Below are positions 1-7,717 of a DNA stretch of 12,880 nt, one piece after another. The stretch comes from Chlorobiota bacterium (GTDB lineage: Bacteria > Bacteroidota > Ignavibacteria > Ignavibacteriales > Ignavibacteriaceae). Location: contig RHKR01000021.1 of NCBI GenBank assembly GCA_008363265.1, positions 1 to 12,880 of the forward strand. The letters are read 5' to 3'. The first letter of the stretch is position 1. The number at the start of each line of letters is the position of its first letter. A program made the translations under genes and the position numbers. The notes beneath the pieces are model-generated. The model saw only the letters and a program-made list of their open reading frames with translations, was not told the origin of the DNA and did no database searches.

Positions 1-546
1 ATCAACATGACGAAGATCAACGGCAAGGCCTACTATGCCTGCTCTGGTCCATGGAAGGAGATGGCCTATATATACGAGGATGACGGCTCGAACGGCGGAA
101 TAGTGAACTTCTGGTTTGAGGGTCCACCGGATCTGAATTGGTATTGGACCACAAACAGCGGTGACGCCGAGCGTACCCTCGAGCTGAAAACTGAAGTATC
201 GCGCAACGGTGAAGTACTGATGACAACAGGCCCCGCGCAATACGACGACTTCAAGAATCATCCCGGAAAAGCTGGCAAGTTCGCCAAGTCTGTAGGTTAC
301 TCGATGGATTTCAAACCAAAGGTAATGGCCAAGGATGGCGAGTACCGCGTTGTCGTTTACGCCAGCGACCAGTACAAGAACAACTGGAATGTTGTCGTCG
401 ACTTCACATTCCCCGTTGTAAACGGTAAGATCCCGATAAACGAACAGCTTTCGGGCGAATCATCCGATCCGCTTCACAGGTGTATAACTTCAGCGGCTTA
501 TTATGTGAAAGGTGCCGTTAAATACACTATTCCCAATTATAAGTGA
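1..546 (+). CDS. C-terminal part of an unrecognised protein (5' end probably outside window)
   Basis: The frame is open from base 1 (Ile-Asn before the first ATG at 7) and ends at TAA... more exactly at the TGA at 544-546. No ribosome binding site can be judged because only six bases precede the ATG, so I treat the gene as cut by the window edge. The visible 181 residues alternate short polar and aromatic or valine-rich stretches (for example RVVVYASD and NVVVDFTFPVV), which suggests a beta-rich fold. There are two cysteines, no membrane segment and no motif I can name. It ends 55 bases before the tRNA. I do not recognise the family. The reading frame is supported by its length and by codon use similar to the other genes. 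Confidence 0.6.
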   Translation: MNMTKINGKAYYACSGPWKEMAYIYEDDGSNGGIVNFWFEGPPDLNWYWTTNSGDAERTLELKTEVSRNGEVLMTTGPAQYDDFKNHPGKAGKFAKSVGYSMDFKPKVMAKDGEYRVVVYASDQYKNNWNVVVDFTFPVVNGKIPINEQLSGESSDPLHRCITSAAYYVKGAVKYTIPNYK

Positions 547-570
547 TTTTTATTTTCGGCTTAAACACCG

Positions 571-578
571 TATATTTG
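571..578 (+). promoter_or_regulatory. Bacteroidota-type -7 box (TATATTTG) for the tRNA gene
   Basis: TATATTTG fits the TAnnTTTG element recognised by the Bacteroidota primary sigma factor. It lies 23 bases before the mature tRNA 5' end, so transcription would start about 15-18 bases upstream of the tRNA. The expected -33 region holds only a T-run (547-551), not a clean TTTG. Identification rests on the motif match and position; it is an inference. Confidence 0.45.
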
Positions 579-601
579 TGGTCTAGCTTTTTGCTAAACC
601 C

Positions 602-693
602 GGAGGGGTGGGAGAGTGGCTTAATCCAACGGTTTGCTAAACCGTCGTAGGGATTATACCTTACCGCGGGTTCGAATCCCGCCCCCTCCGCCA
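602..693 (+). tRNA. tRNA-Ser (anticodon GCU)
   Basis: Reads AGC/AGU serine codons. The acceptor stem GGAGGGG (602-608) pairs with CCCCTCC (683-689), followed by discriminator G690 and an encoded CCA (691-693). The anticodon stem ACGGT/ACCGT (629-633/641-645) encloses the loop TTGCTAA with anticodon GCT at 636-638. The long variable arm (647-652 paired with 659-664, one G-U pair) marks a class II tRNA and agrees with serine. The T arm is GCGGG/CCCGC around TTCGAAT (671-677). All arms pair well, so it looks functional. Confidence 0.97.
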
Positions 694-697
694 TTTA

Positions 698-724
698 GAG
701 GCCTTCTTTTAGGAGGCCTTTTTT
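698..724 (+). terminator. Rho-independent terminator of tRNA-Ser
   Basis: GGCCTTC (700-706) pairs with GGAGGCC (712-718) around a five-base loop (one G-U pair), and a run of six T follows at 719-724. It begins four bases after the tRNA CCA end, so it should stop the tRNA transcript before the following nuclease gene. Confidence 0.85.
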
Positions 725-744
725 ATTTACATAAACACTGTTTC

Positions 745-987
745 ATGTTCCACGTTTACATCCTCCGAAGCTTAAGAGACGGCAGCCATTACATTGGTCA
801 GACGAGTGATCTTGCCCGGCGGGTGGAACAGCATAACATTGGCGCGTGCGGTTTTACTTCCCGCCACTTCCCCTACGAATTAATTCATTACGAGACATAT
901 GAAACGAGAGGCGAGGCTACGACGAGGGAGAGATTCCTCAAGACTCGTGAAGGTCATCTTGAGCTTAAAGAAAAGGGTATTCTTTAA
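745..987 (+). CDS. Small GIY-YIG nuclease-domain protein
   Basis: Eighty residues, essentially a single GIY-YIG domain of the short YhbQ/UvrC-N-like type. The first half-motif is VYI (4-6) and the second YIG (16-18), followed by QTSDLARRVEQHN. Arg25/Arg26 occupy the catalytic arginine position, His30-Asn31 form the usual HN end of the helix, and Glu62 in TRERFLK is the likely metal-binding glutamate. The length is normal for stand-alone domains. I chose the ATG at 745 because the longer open frame from 634 runs backwards through the tRNA and its terminator and cannot be real protein. No clear Shine-Dalgarno precedes it. The gene starts 21 bases after the tRNA terminator. Small genes of this type often sit beside RNA genes in Bacteroidota; whether they are mobile, DNA-repair or housekeeping nucleases is not known from the sequence. 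Confidence 0.85.
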   Translation: MFHVYILRSLRDGSHYIGQTSDLARRVEQHNIGACGFTSRHFPYELIHYETYETRGEATTRERFLKTREGHLELKEKGIL

Positions 988-1063
988 GAATGAGCTGATC
1001 CTCTTTTCAGGCGGTTATAAGAATATCAACTTTGCGCAGAACATCCTTGATGAGCGGGGAATT

Positions 1064-1118
1064 TACACTACAGTATCCCCCGGCAGTACGGATGCACCGC
1101 CGGGGAATGAATAGTGTA
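1064..1118 (-). terminator. Two-tier stem-loop just after the RND pump gene; possible terminator
   Basis: CCCCGGC (1078-1084) pairs with GCCGGGG (1099-1105) over a 14-base loop, and an outer pair TACACTA (1064-1070) / TAGTGTA (1112-1118) encloses it. It begins immediately after the pump stop codon on the minus strand. The exit side lacks a proper T-run, so it may be a transcript-stabilising structure or a factor-assisted terminator. The stretch 988-1063 shows nothing else I can name. Confidence 0.4.
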
Positions 1119-4100
1119 TCAGTCGGCTTTCTTGCCGAAAATATAGAACACGGCGGGAATCACTATCATGTTCAGGATTGTGGATGTGATAAGTCCACCC
1201 ATGATCACCACCGCCATCGGTGTTTCGATCTCCTTACCGGGTTCTCCCCCGCCAAGAACCAGCGGTACGAGGGCAAGTCCGGCAGTAAGCGCGGTCATCA
1301 GGATCGGATTCAATCTCTCGAGCGACCCCTGAACGATGGTATCCCTGAATCCCCTGCCTTCCGCCAGAAGGTGGTCGTAGTGGGTAAGCAGCAGAATACC
1401 GTTCCTTGTAGCGATACCGAACAGCGTGATGAACCCGACGAGTGACGCGACGCTTATGATCTTGTCGGTTAGAAAAACCGACCAGATACCGCCGATCAGC
1501 GCGAGGGGAAGATTCAGCAGAATTATCATCACATACTTAAGATTTCCGAACTGCAGGAAGAGTATGAGGAGAATTATAGCCAGAGATACAAGACTCAGCA
1601 GGATAATGATCCTGGTTGCTTCCTGTTCGCTTTCGAACTGTCCGCCGAACTCGACATAATAACCGGGCTCGAACCTGACATTAGAAGAGATCTTTTCCCT
1701 TATTTCATCCACGACGCCGCGGAGATCCCTGCCCGAGACATTCGCCTGAACAACGATCTTGCGCTGCACATTTTCACGGCTTATTCTGTTCGGTCCCTTT
1801 TCATTAACAACCTCAGCGAGTTCAGTCAGCGGCACCTTCCCTCCCGTGGGAACATCGAACAGGGCGTTTCGTATCTTATCGATATCCCCTCTGTTTTCCT
1901 CGTCGAAGCGGACGATCAGGCCGAATTTGTTCTGTCCCTCCTGGATCTCGGTAGCAACTTCACCGTTGAAGGCGATATCGATCTCTTCGGCAATGTCGCT
2001 GACCGTCATTCCATAACGGGCGAGAGCAAGTCTGTCAAACTTGATCTTTGTCTGCGGCACCTCCATTTCCTGATCGACCGACACATCCACCGCCCCCTCA
2101 ACGCTCGCCATCTGTTCTTTGACCATCGACGAGTATGCCCTTAGCTGCTGGAGGTCTTTGCCGAAGATCTTCACCGCGATATTCGCCCTGGTACCCGAAA
2201 GCATGTGGTCTATTCTGTGCCCGATCGGCTGTCCGATGGTCACATTCGTGCCCGGAAGTGCTGCCAGGGAGTTCCTGAGGCGGGTGAAAAACTCTTCCCG
2301 TGACGAACCGTCAAGGTTGAACGCCACTTCCAACTCGGAAGCGTTTGAGCCCTGCGCGTGTTCATCGAGCTCGGCCCGACCCGTTCTGCGGGCGGTTGAG
2401 ACTACCTCTTTGTGCGACAGGATTATCTCTTCTGCCAATACGCCGATCCGGTCGGATTCAGCCAGCGAGGTGCCGGGCAGTGTAACCAGACTGATGGTAA
2501 GCGCGCCCTCATTGAACTCGGGAAGGAACGATCTGCCGAGGAACGGGACCACCGCCAAAGTGCCAATGAAGAGGAACAGGGAGGTAAAGATCACCTTTTT
2601 CGCGTTTGATATCGTAAATTCGAGGACCCTGCCGTAAAACGATTTCAACCATTCTACCAGCCATGTTTCCTTGTGCTGGACCAGCTTTTCCGATTTGGAG
2701 AAGAGGTAATAAGCAAGCACGGGTGTTACCGTGAGCGCGATAAAAAGTGAAGAGAAGATCGAAGTGATATATGCGTAACCCATTGGCCTGAGCAATCTTC
2801 CTTCAACCCCGCTGAGGAAGAATAGAGGGAGGAACACCACCACGATTATAAGCGTGGCGTTAACCATCGGCGCGCGGATCTCTTTCGATGCTTCATAGAT
2901 CACGGCGATCACGGTTGCCCGTTCACTTTCACTTTTACGGCTGTTCCCCCGCAGACGCCGGAAAACATTCTCGACATCAATTATCGCGTCGTCGACGAGT
3001 GCACCGATAGCGATCGCTATACCTCCCAGTGTCATGGTGTTGATCATAATGTCGAATATGCTGAAAATGATCACCGTGACAACAATTGAAAGGGGTATCG
3101 CGAGCACTGAGATGAAGGTTGTTCTGAAGTTCCAGAGGAAGAGGAAGATCACTATTATCACGAGGATGACGCCATCCCTGAGAGCGCTGATCACATTGTT
3201 GATCGAGACCTCGATAAAGTCGGCCTGACGGTAGATCTTCGAGTCGATCACCATCCCTTTCGGGAGTGATTTTTCGACCTCAGCGATCATCTGCTCAATC
3301 CGTTCGGTCAGTTCCACGGTGTTGGTTTCGGGCTGCTTCTGAATATTCAGGATCACCGCGGGTTTCGCGTTCTTTGAGCCGATACCGATCTTGTCTCTTA
3401 CACCAATGGTAACATCGGCGAGGTCTTCAAAAAGGACGGGCGCGCCATCCCTCACGGCAACCACGCTCTTCTTTATATCTTCCAGGTCCTCCACCCTCCC
3501 AAGTCCACGGATCAGGTATTCACTTCCCGAGTTGAAATATGTTCCGCCCGATGAGTTCTCATTAAGACCCTCGGCAGCTTTCATCACTTCTTTAAGAGAG
3601 ATACCGTATGAGGCAAGTTTTTCGGGAGATACCAGGATCTGATACTGCTTTACCCCTCCGCCCAGCGGAATAACCTGCGAAACACCCGTAATTGAAAGGA
3701 GCCGCTTCCGGATGTCGGAGTCGGCAAATGTCCTCACATCAGTCTCGGTAAGACCGAGAGGATTGTTTTTTTCATCGATCGAGAGGCTCAGCAGCATGAT
3801 CTCTCCCATTATTGAGGAGATCGGGGCGAGAACAGGGTTATCAATTCCGTCGGGGAGCCCCGAGGAAACCGTCTGCAGTTTTTCACTGACGATCTGCCTC
3901 GCGAGGAATATGTCGGTTCCCCAGTCGAACTCGACCCATACGATCGAAAGCCCGGGCGCGCTGGAAGATCTCACCCTTCTGACATCGGTAGCGCCGTTTA
4001 CAGCCGACTCGATCGGAAATGTAACCAGCGCTTCAACCTCTTCAGTTGCCATTCCGTGCGCTTCCGTGAGGATGGTAACAGTTGGTGCCGTCAGGTCAGG

Positions 4101-4217
4101 GAATATATCCACCGGCATGTTGATCGCGGTGTATGTACCGAACACTGACAGAAAGACGGCGACGATCAGCACTATCAGTCTTTTCTGAAGCGCGAATTTT
4201 ATAAGATTATCAAACAT
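1119..4217 (-). CDS. Heavy-metal efflux RND transporter (CzcA/CusA family)
   Basis: Inner-membrane proton/metal antiporter, 1032 residues, the usual length for heavy-metal RND pumps. It would move metal from the periplasm or cytoplasm into the adaptor-channel complex. Visible landmarks are TM1 (about 13-33), the first periplasmic loop with MPVDIFPDL (34-42), the TM2-TM6 block (about 345-500), TM7 (about 540-560), the second loop with PEFNEGALTISLVTLPGTS (566-584) and RIDHMLSG...AVKIFG (668-686), and the TM8-TM12 block (about 868-1026). TM4 carries GALVDDAIIDVEN (405-417), supplying the acidic residues Asp409, Asp410, Asp414 and Glu416. This is neither the classic CzcA form DFGxxxDGAxxxVEN nor the CusA form with DAAIVM, so the metal is open. 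The start ATG has AGGAG seven bases upstream and follows the adaptor stop by 17 bases, so it is the last gene of the operon. No frameshift is seen. Confidence 0.95.
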   Translation of the reverse strand: MFDNLIKFALQKRLIVLIVAVFLSVFGTYTAINMPVDIFPDLTAPTVTILTEAHGMATEEVEALVTFPIESAVNGATDVRRVRSSSAPGLSIVWVEFDWGTDIFLARQIVSEKLQTVSSGLPDGIDNPVLAPISSIMGEIMLLSLSIDEKNNPLGLTETDVRTFADSDIRKRLLSITGVSQVIPLGGGVKQYQILVSPEKLASYGISLKEVMKAAEGLNENSSGGTYFNSGSEYLIRGLGRVEDLEDIKKSVVAVRDGAPVLFEDLADVTIGVRDKIGIGSKNAKPAVILNIQKQPETNTVELTERIEQMIAEVEKSLPKGMVIDSKIYRQADFIEVSINNVISALRDGVILVIIVIFLFLWNFRTTFISVLAIPLSIVVTVIIFSIFDIMINTMTLGGIAIAIGALVDDAIIDVENVFRRLRGNSRKSESERATVIAVIYEASKEIRAPMVNATLIIVVVFLPLFFLSGVEGRLLRPMGYAYITSIFSSLFIALTVTPVLAYYLFSKSEKLVQHKETWLVEWLKSFYGRVLEFTISNAKKVIFTSLFLFIGTLAVVPFLGRSFLPEFNEGALTISLVTLPGTSLAESDRIGVLAEEIILSHKEVVSTARRTGRAELDEHAQGSNASELEVAFNLDGSSREEFFTRLRNSLAALPGTNVTIGQPIGHRIDHMLSGTRANIAVKIFGKDLQQLRAYSSMVKEQMASVEGAVDVSVDQEMEVPQTKIKFDRLALARYGMTVSDIAEEIDIAFNGEVATEIQEGQNKFGLIVRFDEENRGDIDKIRNALFDVPTGGKVPLTELAEVVNEKGPNRISRENVQRKIVVQANVSGRDLRGVVDEIREKISSNVRFEPGYYVEFGGQFESEQEATRIIILLSLVSLAIILLILFLQFGNLKYVMIILLNLPLALIGGIWSVFLTDKIISVASLVGFITLFGIATRNGILLLTHYDHLLAEGRGFRDTIVQGSLERLNPILMTALTAGLALVPLVLGGGEPGKEIETPMAVVIMGGLITSTILNMIVIPAVFYIFGKKAD

Positions 4218-4234
4218 TCTTTTCTCCTCTTGGC

Positions 4235-5737
4235 TTAGTGCGTATGACCGTGGCCGATCGCCGACTCGGGAGCAAGAGCCGCAAGCCGCACCTGATATGC
4301 CCCTTTGGTAACTATTCTTTCCCCTTCTTTAAGTCCGGAGAGGATCTGAACGAAACCGTTGTCCTTCACTCCGGTTTTCACGATCCTTTTTTCGAATGAT
4401 TCACCTCCAACAAGAACATAAACCGTGCTGTTACCGTCTTCGTCAACGATCGCCGATTCCGGTATCGCCATGGTTTCCTCCGGTTTGCCGGTCTTTATGA
4501 AAACCTCAGCATACATACCGATCTTGATCGATCTTTTGGGATTGTCAAACTCGAAATAAACGGGCACAGTCCGGTTTGCCGGGTTCACCGAGGAAGAAAT
4601 TGCCACTTTTTTACCTCTCAGTTTGCTGAGCACCAACTCTTCATCCTGGCCTTCGATTATGAACGAGGCGTCAACAGCCTTGTCGGCAGCTTCATATTTT
4701 GCCGCGGGTACATTGGCTTTCAGCACGATCCTCGCGGGGTTGATTATCGAGAGCAGTTCCTGTCCTGAGGTCACATGACTTCCAAGTGAGACGAAGACGC
4801 TCTCGATATATCCGTCGATCGGAGCAAGGATCGAGAAGCCGTTTTCGGTAAGCTTAACCTGGTCGAGCAGGGCGTTATAAACGGCACTCTTGGTGTCATA
4901 GTCTGAAGTTGCTTCTTCAAGCCTCTTTTTCGAGACGGCGTTCTTCTCGTAAAGGAGTTTTACTCTTTCCAGCTCCTGTCCGGCAAGGAGGTAATCACTT
5001 TTGATCTTCTGGAGGTTTAGTCCGGCGTCTGAAGTGGGGGAGATGTGAAGAAGTGTGGCTCCCTTTTTCACGAACGCGCCGATCTTGGGGAAGTTGGCGT
5101 TCTTCTTTACGAGGATAATACCGGTTAGGGGGGAGATAACTTTAGAGAACGACTCCGGTTTGGCGATGAACTCGCCGGTGGAGATTATCGATGATTGCAT
5201 CATTTGGGTGGCAACCGGTTCGGTGGCATAATCGATCTTCCACTGCTGCTCCTTCAGAAATGAAACAAGAGCGGCGTTTTCTTCTTTTTCAGGAGGAAAC
5301 TCCCTGTTCGAGGCAAAAACCACAACCTCATCTACAGTTATCAGGTCGTTAACCTGACTTCCCGTGAGGTTCATTTCTAGTTTGTACTTACCTGTTTTGC
5401 CTATCTTAACCGTTGGGGTAAAGATCCCGGCCCGGGCGGGTTTCTCCTCTGTGACGGTTACTTTTTCACCCGACTGATGTGTAAAGGTCATAACCAGTTT
5501 GCCGGTTGTGACGGGTTTAAAATCTTTCAGATCGGTAAGATGCACCAGGAACTTTGCCTCTTCCCCGGCTACAAGCTGAGGGTATTCGAGAAAGAGTTCG
5601 GTGGCCTTTGTATAAAGCGTTACTGAAACAGTGGGCGCTTCGGTTTGAGCCGCTTCTTCAGGGTGATCATGCGAATGACAGCCTGTCAGTAACCAGGAGA
5701 ATAGTAGCGCTAAAATTAAAAACTTTTGGTATCTCAT
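4235..5737 (-). CDS. RND efflux periplasmic adaptor lipoprotein (CzcB/CusB-like, HlyD family)
   Basis: Membrane-fusion subunit linking the RND pump to the outer-membrane channel, 500 residues. The N-terminus has a lipoprotein signal with lipobox LTGC, so Cys20 should be lipidated. It is followed by HSHDH (21-25), and the protein ends in GHGHTH (495-500), giving His clusters at both ends. Residues about 36-145 form the extra beta-domain seen in many CzcB-like proteins (ELFLEYPQLVAGEEAKFLVH). The lipoyl/barrel-sandwich halves lie near 195-240 and 298-335 with a helical hairpin (about 240-296) between them; the beta-barrel is about 337-415 and the membrane-proximal domain about 420-490. A Shine-Dalgarno AAGGAAG lies five bases before the ATG and overlaps the stop of the upstream channel gene, so the two are translationally close (nine-base gap). 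Confidence 0.93.
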   Translation of the reverse strand: MRYQKFLILALLFSWLLTGCHSHDHPEEAAQTEAPTVSVTLYTKATELFLEYPQLVAGEEAKFLVHLTDLKDFKPVTTGKLVMTFTHQSGEKVTVTEEKPARAGIFTPTVKIGKTGKYKLEMNLTGSQVNDLITVDEVVVFASNREFPPEKEENAALVSFLKEQQWKIDYATEPVATQMMQSSIISTGEFIAKPESFSKVISPLTGIILVKKNANFPKIGAFVKKGATLLHISPTSDAGLNLQKIKSDYLLAGQELERVKLLYEKNAVSKKRLEEATSDYDTKSAVYNALLDQVKLTENGFSILAPIDGYIESVFVSLGSHVTSGQELLSIINPARIVLKANVPAAKYEAADKAVDASFIIEGQDEELVLSKLRGKKVAISSSVNPANRTVPVYFEFDNPKRSIKIGMYAEVFIKTGKPEETMAIPESAIVDEDGNSTVYVLVGGESFEKRIVKTGVKDNGFVQILSGLKEGERIVTKGAYQVRLAALAPESAIGHGHTH

Positions 5738-5746
5738 TGTTCTTCC

Positions 5747-6970
5747 TTACTGATTTGATAAATGTGCGTCGAAGCCTGCGGCATTTTCGAGTTCGATCCG
5801 GCTTTCCAACATGCGGAGCGCGAGATCCGCGTTCATTCTTGAACCGTTGATGTACGATCCGACTCCATCGAGGAATTCGACCAGGGAAAGCTCTCCTTTC
5901 GTATATGAGATCATCGCGGTTTCGAGCATCCCGTCAAGATCGCTGATCCTTCCGCCGGCGTAATTTTCCTTCATCAGTTGATATTTTTCAGCTGCGAATT
6001 TTACGCGGGTCACTATCTGATCGGTCAACAATTTTCTGCTGATGGTAAGGCTCCGTATCTCTTCGCCGGAGAGTTCTGTCTCTTTCCGGTTTCTGCCGAA
6101 GAGCGGCACTTCAACATTCAACTGGATCACCGGTCCGGCGAAGTTGTCATACTGCCGTTTGTAGCCGGCCCCAAGCTCGATACCCGGGAATTGTTTCGAC
6201 TCGTTGTATTCGAGTCCCTTCTTTTCACTCTCGATCCTCAGGTCAAGTGCCTTGATATCGAACCTGTTTTTTAGGGCGTATTCGATCATGGCCTCCCCGT
6301 TGATTCCGGCCGAATCGAGTGGTATTTGCTCCGACAGCCATTTTTCAGTATCGGTCTGTTGGCCTGTAAGCAATTTGAGATCGAGAAGGGCGGCATCCCG
6401 CTCCTGTTCAAGAAGCATGAGATCGTTCCTGTATTTCCTTATCTCAAGGCTGATGCGCTGCAGCTCGTATTTCGAAATGTCGCCTGCCTCAAGCTTCGAC
6501 TGTGACGCGACCTCGAGCCCCACGAGGAGCCTGAGCGTTGAATCATAGAAAGCCGCAAGCCTGTTCAGATGATCATAGTTCAGATACGCTTTCTTCAGCC
6601 GGGCGAGAACCTCATATTTTGTCTGTTCAACCGTCATGAGCAATGACCGGTGAAGTAACTCTTTCGAGGCGATATTATGCTTCCGCTCCCAAAGAAAGTT
6701 CAGCGGCATCGAACCGCCAACGATCCACTCGCCCGCCGTTTGACCGTCTGAACCAAGGTGTTCCCACGACATGTTCAAACTTGGGTTGGGGTACCGGTTG
6801 GCATCATCTATCTCGATCTTTGCCTTGTTAATAAAACTCTGCTGCTCTATAAGAACAGGATTATACTTCAAAGCCATTGAAACGGCTTCATCCAACGAAA
6901 CTTTGGTCTGGGATACTACCTGAACGGTAAGCACCATGAACAAAGTAAAGATGAGACGGGTTAGTCTCAT
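5747..6970 (-). CDS. TolC-family outer-membrane efflux protein (CzcC/CusC-like)
   Basis: Outer-membrane channel of the tripartite metal efflux complex, 407 residues, at the short end of the usual range. A signal peptide covers residues 1 to about 20 (VVS-Q cleavage region), with no lipobox cysteine, unlike E. coli CusC. The two structural repeats are visible: VSLDEAVSMALKYNPVL (24-40) leading into long amphipathic helices (about 100-200), and the second strand-helix unit from about 260 (FPGIELGAGYKRQYDNF, 261-277; VEVPLFGRNR, 286-295). Near the end is YTKGELSLVEFLDGVGSY (356-373), a typical TolC/CzcC signature. The Shine-Dalgarno GGAGG is strong and about five bases from the ATG. The gene follows the His-rich gene by 44 bases and precedes the adaptor by nine, so it is mid-operon. 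Confidence 0.93.
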   Translation of the reverse strand: MRLTRLIFTLFMVLTVQVVSQTKVSLDEAVSMALKYNPVLIEQQSFINKAKIEIDDANRYPNPSLNMSWEHLGSDGQTAGEWIVGGSMPLNFLWERKHNIASKELLHRSLLMTVEQTKYEVLARLKKAYLNYDHLNRLAAFYDSTLRLLVGLEVASQSKLEAGDISKYELQRISLEIRKYRNDLMLLEQERDAALLDLKLLTGQQTDTEKWLSEQIPLDSAGINGEAMIEYALKNRFDIKALDLRIESEKKGLEYNESKQFPGIELGAGYKRQYDNFAGPVIQLNVEVPLFGRNRKETELSGEEIRSLTISRKLLTDQIVTRVKFAAEKYQLMKENYAGGRISDLDGMLETAMISYTKGELSLVEFLDGVGSYINGSRMNADLALRMLESRIELENAAGFDAHLSNQ

Positions 6971-7014
6971 GTTACCTCCGTGGTAAGAATTATTTAAAAA
7001 TCAGGGAAACCGGG

Positions 7015-7425
7015 TCAAACGACCGGTGGAGGAGAGCTGTTAGCCGAGTAGAAGATTATACCTTCACGCAGCAGAGGGGGTGGAATCTCCAGTGAACGAG
7101 CTGAAGACAAAACTGCTATTTGTTCGTCAGTTTCAGGGAGGGTCCGGATGAAGACAACCTGCGTTAAGGTTTGGATCAGGATGATCCTGGCGACAATTTT
7201 ATACGGATCGCCGGTTATTGTGTGTTGCTGATGGTGAAAGTCGCTGTGGTCATCATTTTCATGATCCGCGTGGGAATTCCCCTGCAAAAGCGACAAAATA
7301 TGTGAGTGAAAGTGATCGTCGTGCTCCGGTACTTCGACATGATGATGAAGGTGGGGAGCAAGAATATTAATGTTCAGGAGGATTGCTGAAAGCAAAAGGA
7401 ACCCAAGCCTGCGGTAAGCGGGCAT
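7015..7425 (-). CDS. Small exported His-rich protein, probable periplasmic metal binder
   Basis: 136 residues. The N-terminal hydrophobic segment (about 7-23, LGFLLLSAILLNINILA) is a signal peptide or single membrane anchor. Residues 25-68 contain 14 histidines plus many Asp/Glu residues (HLHHH, HDDHFHSH, HADHENDDH, HHQQH), a pattern expected to bind Zn, Cu, Ni or Co. There is no cysteine in the whole protein. The second half holds a hydrophobic stretch (about 76-94) and ends in a Pro-rich tail (SSPPPVV). I do not recognise a named family, although small His-rich proteins ahead of metal RND operons are familiar in Bacteroidota. It is the first gene of the operon. The only in-frame ATG is used as start and has no obvious Shine-Dalgarno. 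A chaperone, buffer or sensor role is inferred from composition and position. Confidence 0.75.
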   Translation of the reverse strand: MPAYRRLGFLLLSAILLNINILAPHLHHHVEVPEHDDHFHSHILSLLQGNSHADHENDDHSDFHHQQHTITGDPYKIVARIILIQTLTQVVFIRTLPETDEQIAVLSSARSLEIPPPLLREGIIFYSANSSPPPVV

Positions 7426-7504
7426 TTTACGGATATCGATGCGGTCAGAGAGAAAAAGTGACTTAATATTACAGAACGATTTGTGAATGGTTATCGGACT
7501 CGGG

Positions 7505-7543
7505 GTTACCGGTCCCTTTAACGGGAAAACCTAAAATGGTAAC
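7505..7543 (-). other. Nested stem-loop at the start of the efflux-operon leader
   Basis: GTTACC (7505-7510) pairs with GGTAAC (7538-7543). Inside, GGT (7511-7513) pairs with ACC (7529-7531) and CCC (7514-7516) with GGG (7523-7525), leaving a six-base loop. If the promoter at 7553-7583 is right, this lies within a few bases of the mRNA 5' end in a leader of about 120 bases. It could protect the 5' end or act as an operator; no known riboswitch is recognised. Confidence 0.35.
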
Positions 7544-7552
7544 AACAAGGTT

Positions 7553-7583
7553 CAAATTTACTGAGAATAAATGGTATCTACAA
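7553..7583 (-). promoter_or_regulatory. Probable promoter of the metal-efflux operon (-33 TTG / -7 TAAATTTG)
   Basis: On the minus strand TTG (7583-7581) is followed after 20 bases by TAAATTTG (7560-7553). This matches the Bacteroidota pattern TTTG-N19-21-TAnnTTTG with one mismatch in the -33 element (GTTG). Transcription would start near 7546. It is the best promoter match in the window and lies upstream of the first operon gene. Confidence 0.55.
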
Positions 7584-7717
7584 CTTTAAATTGCTGACCG
7601 GCCTCTGATACAGGTTTTTGATCTTTCAGCATCAGTCCGTCGCAGTTACTCCGGATTGAACTGATCCCCCGTTCACACGGTTATTATAACATCAACCTAT
7701 AATAACAGAGGACTCAC

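Larger units (their letters stand above)
7426..7717. other. Divergent intergenic region between efflux operon and DUF2911 gene
   Basis: 292 bases without a gene. On the minus strand it holds a good promoter match (7553-7583) and a nested stem-loop in the leader (7505-7543). A TGTGAA hexamer (7482-7487; TTCACA on the minus strand) lies in the leader. On the plus strand TTCACA recurs at 7672-7677, AT-rich boxes TATTAT (7682-7687) and TATAAT (7698-7703) precede the DUF2911 gene, and its Shine-Dalgarno AGAGGA is at 7707-7712. TATAAT is too close to the ribosome binding site to be its -10 box, so the plus-strand promoter is unresolved. Confidence 0.6.

Noticed and set aside
634..744. In-frame N-terminal extension of the GIY-YIG gene (37 residues, RVRIPPPPP)
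   Set aside because: It is a translation of the tRNA-Ser anticodon arm, T arm and terminator, so it is an artefact; the real start is the ATG at 745.
2119..2637. Plus-strand open frame of 172 codons inside the RND pump gene
   Set aside because: It is a shadow of the pump coding sequence, with low-complexity Ser/Arg-rich composition and no initiation signals.
7698..7703. Perfect TATAAT as -10 box of the DUF2911 gene
   Set aside because: Transcription would start at or inside the Shine-Dalgarno site (7707-7712), and there is no -35 match at the right spacing.
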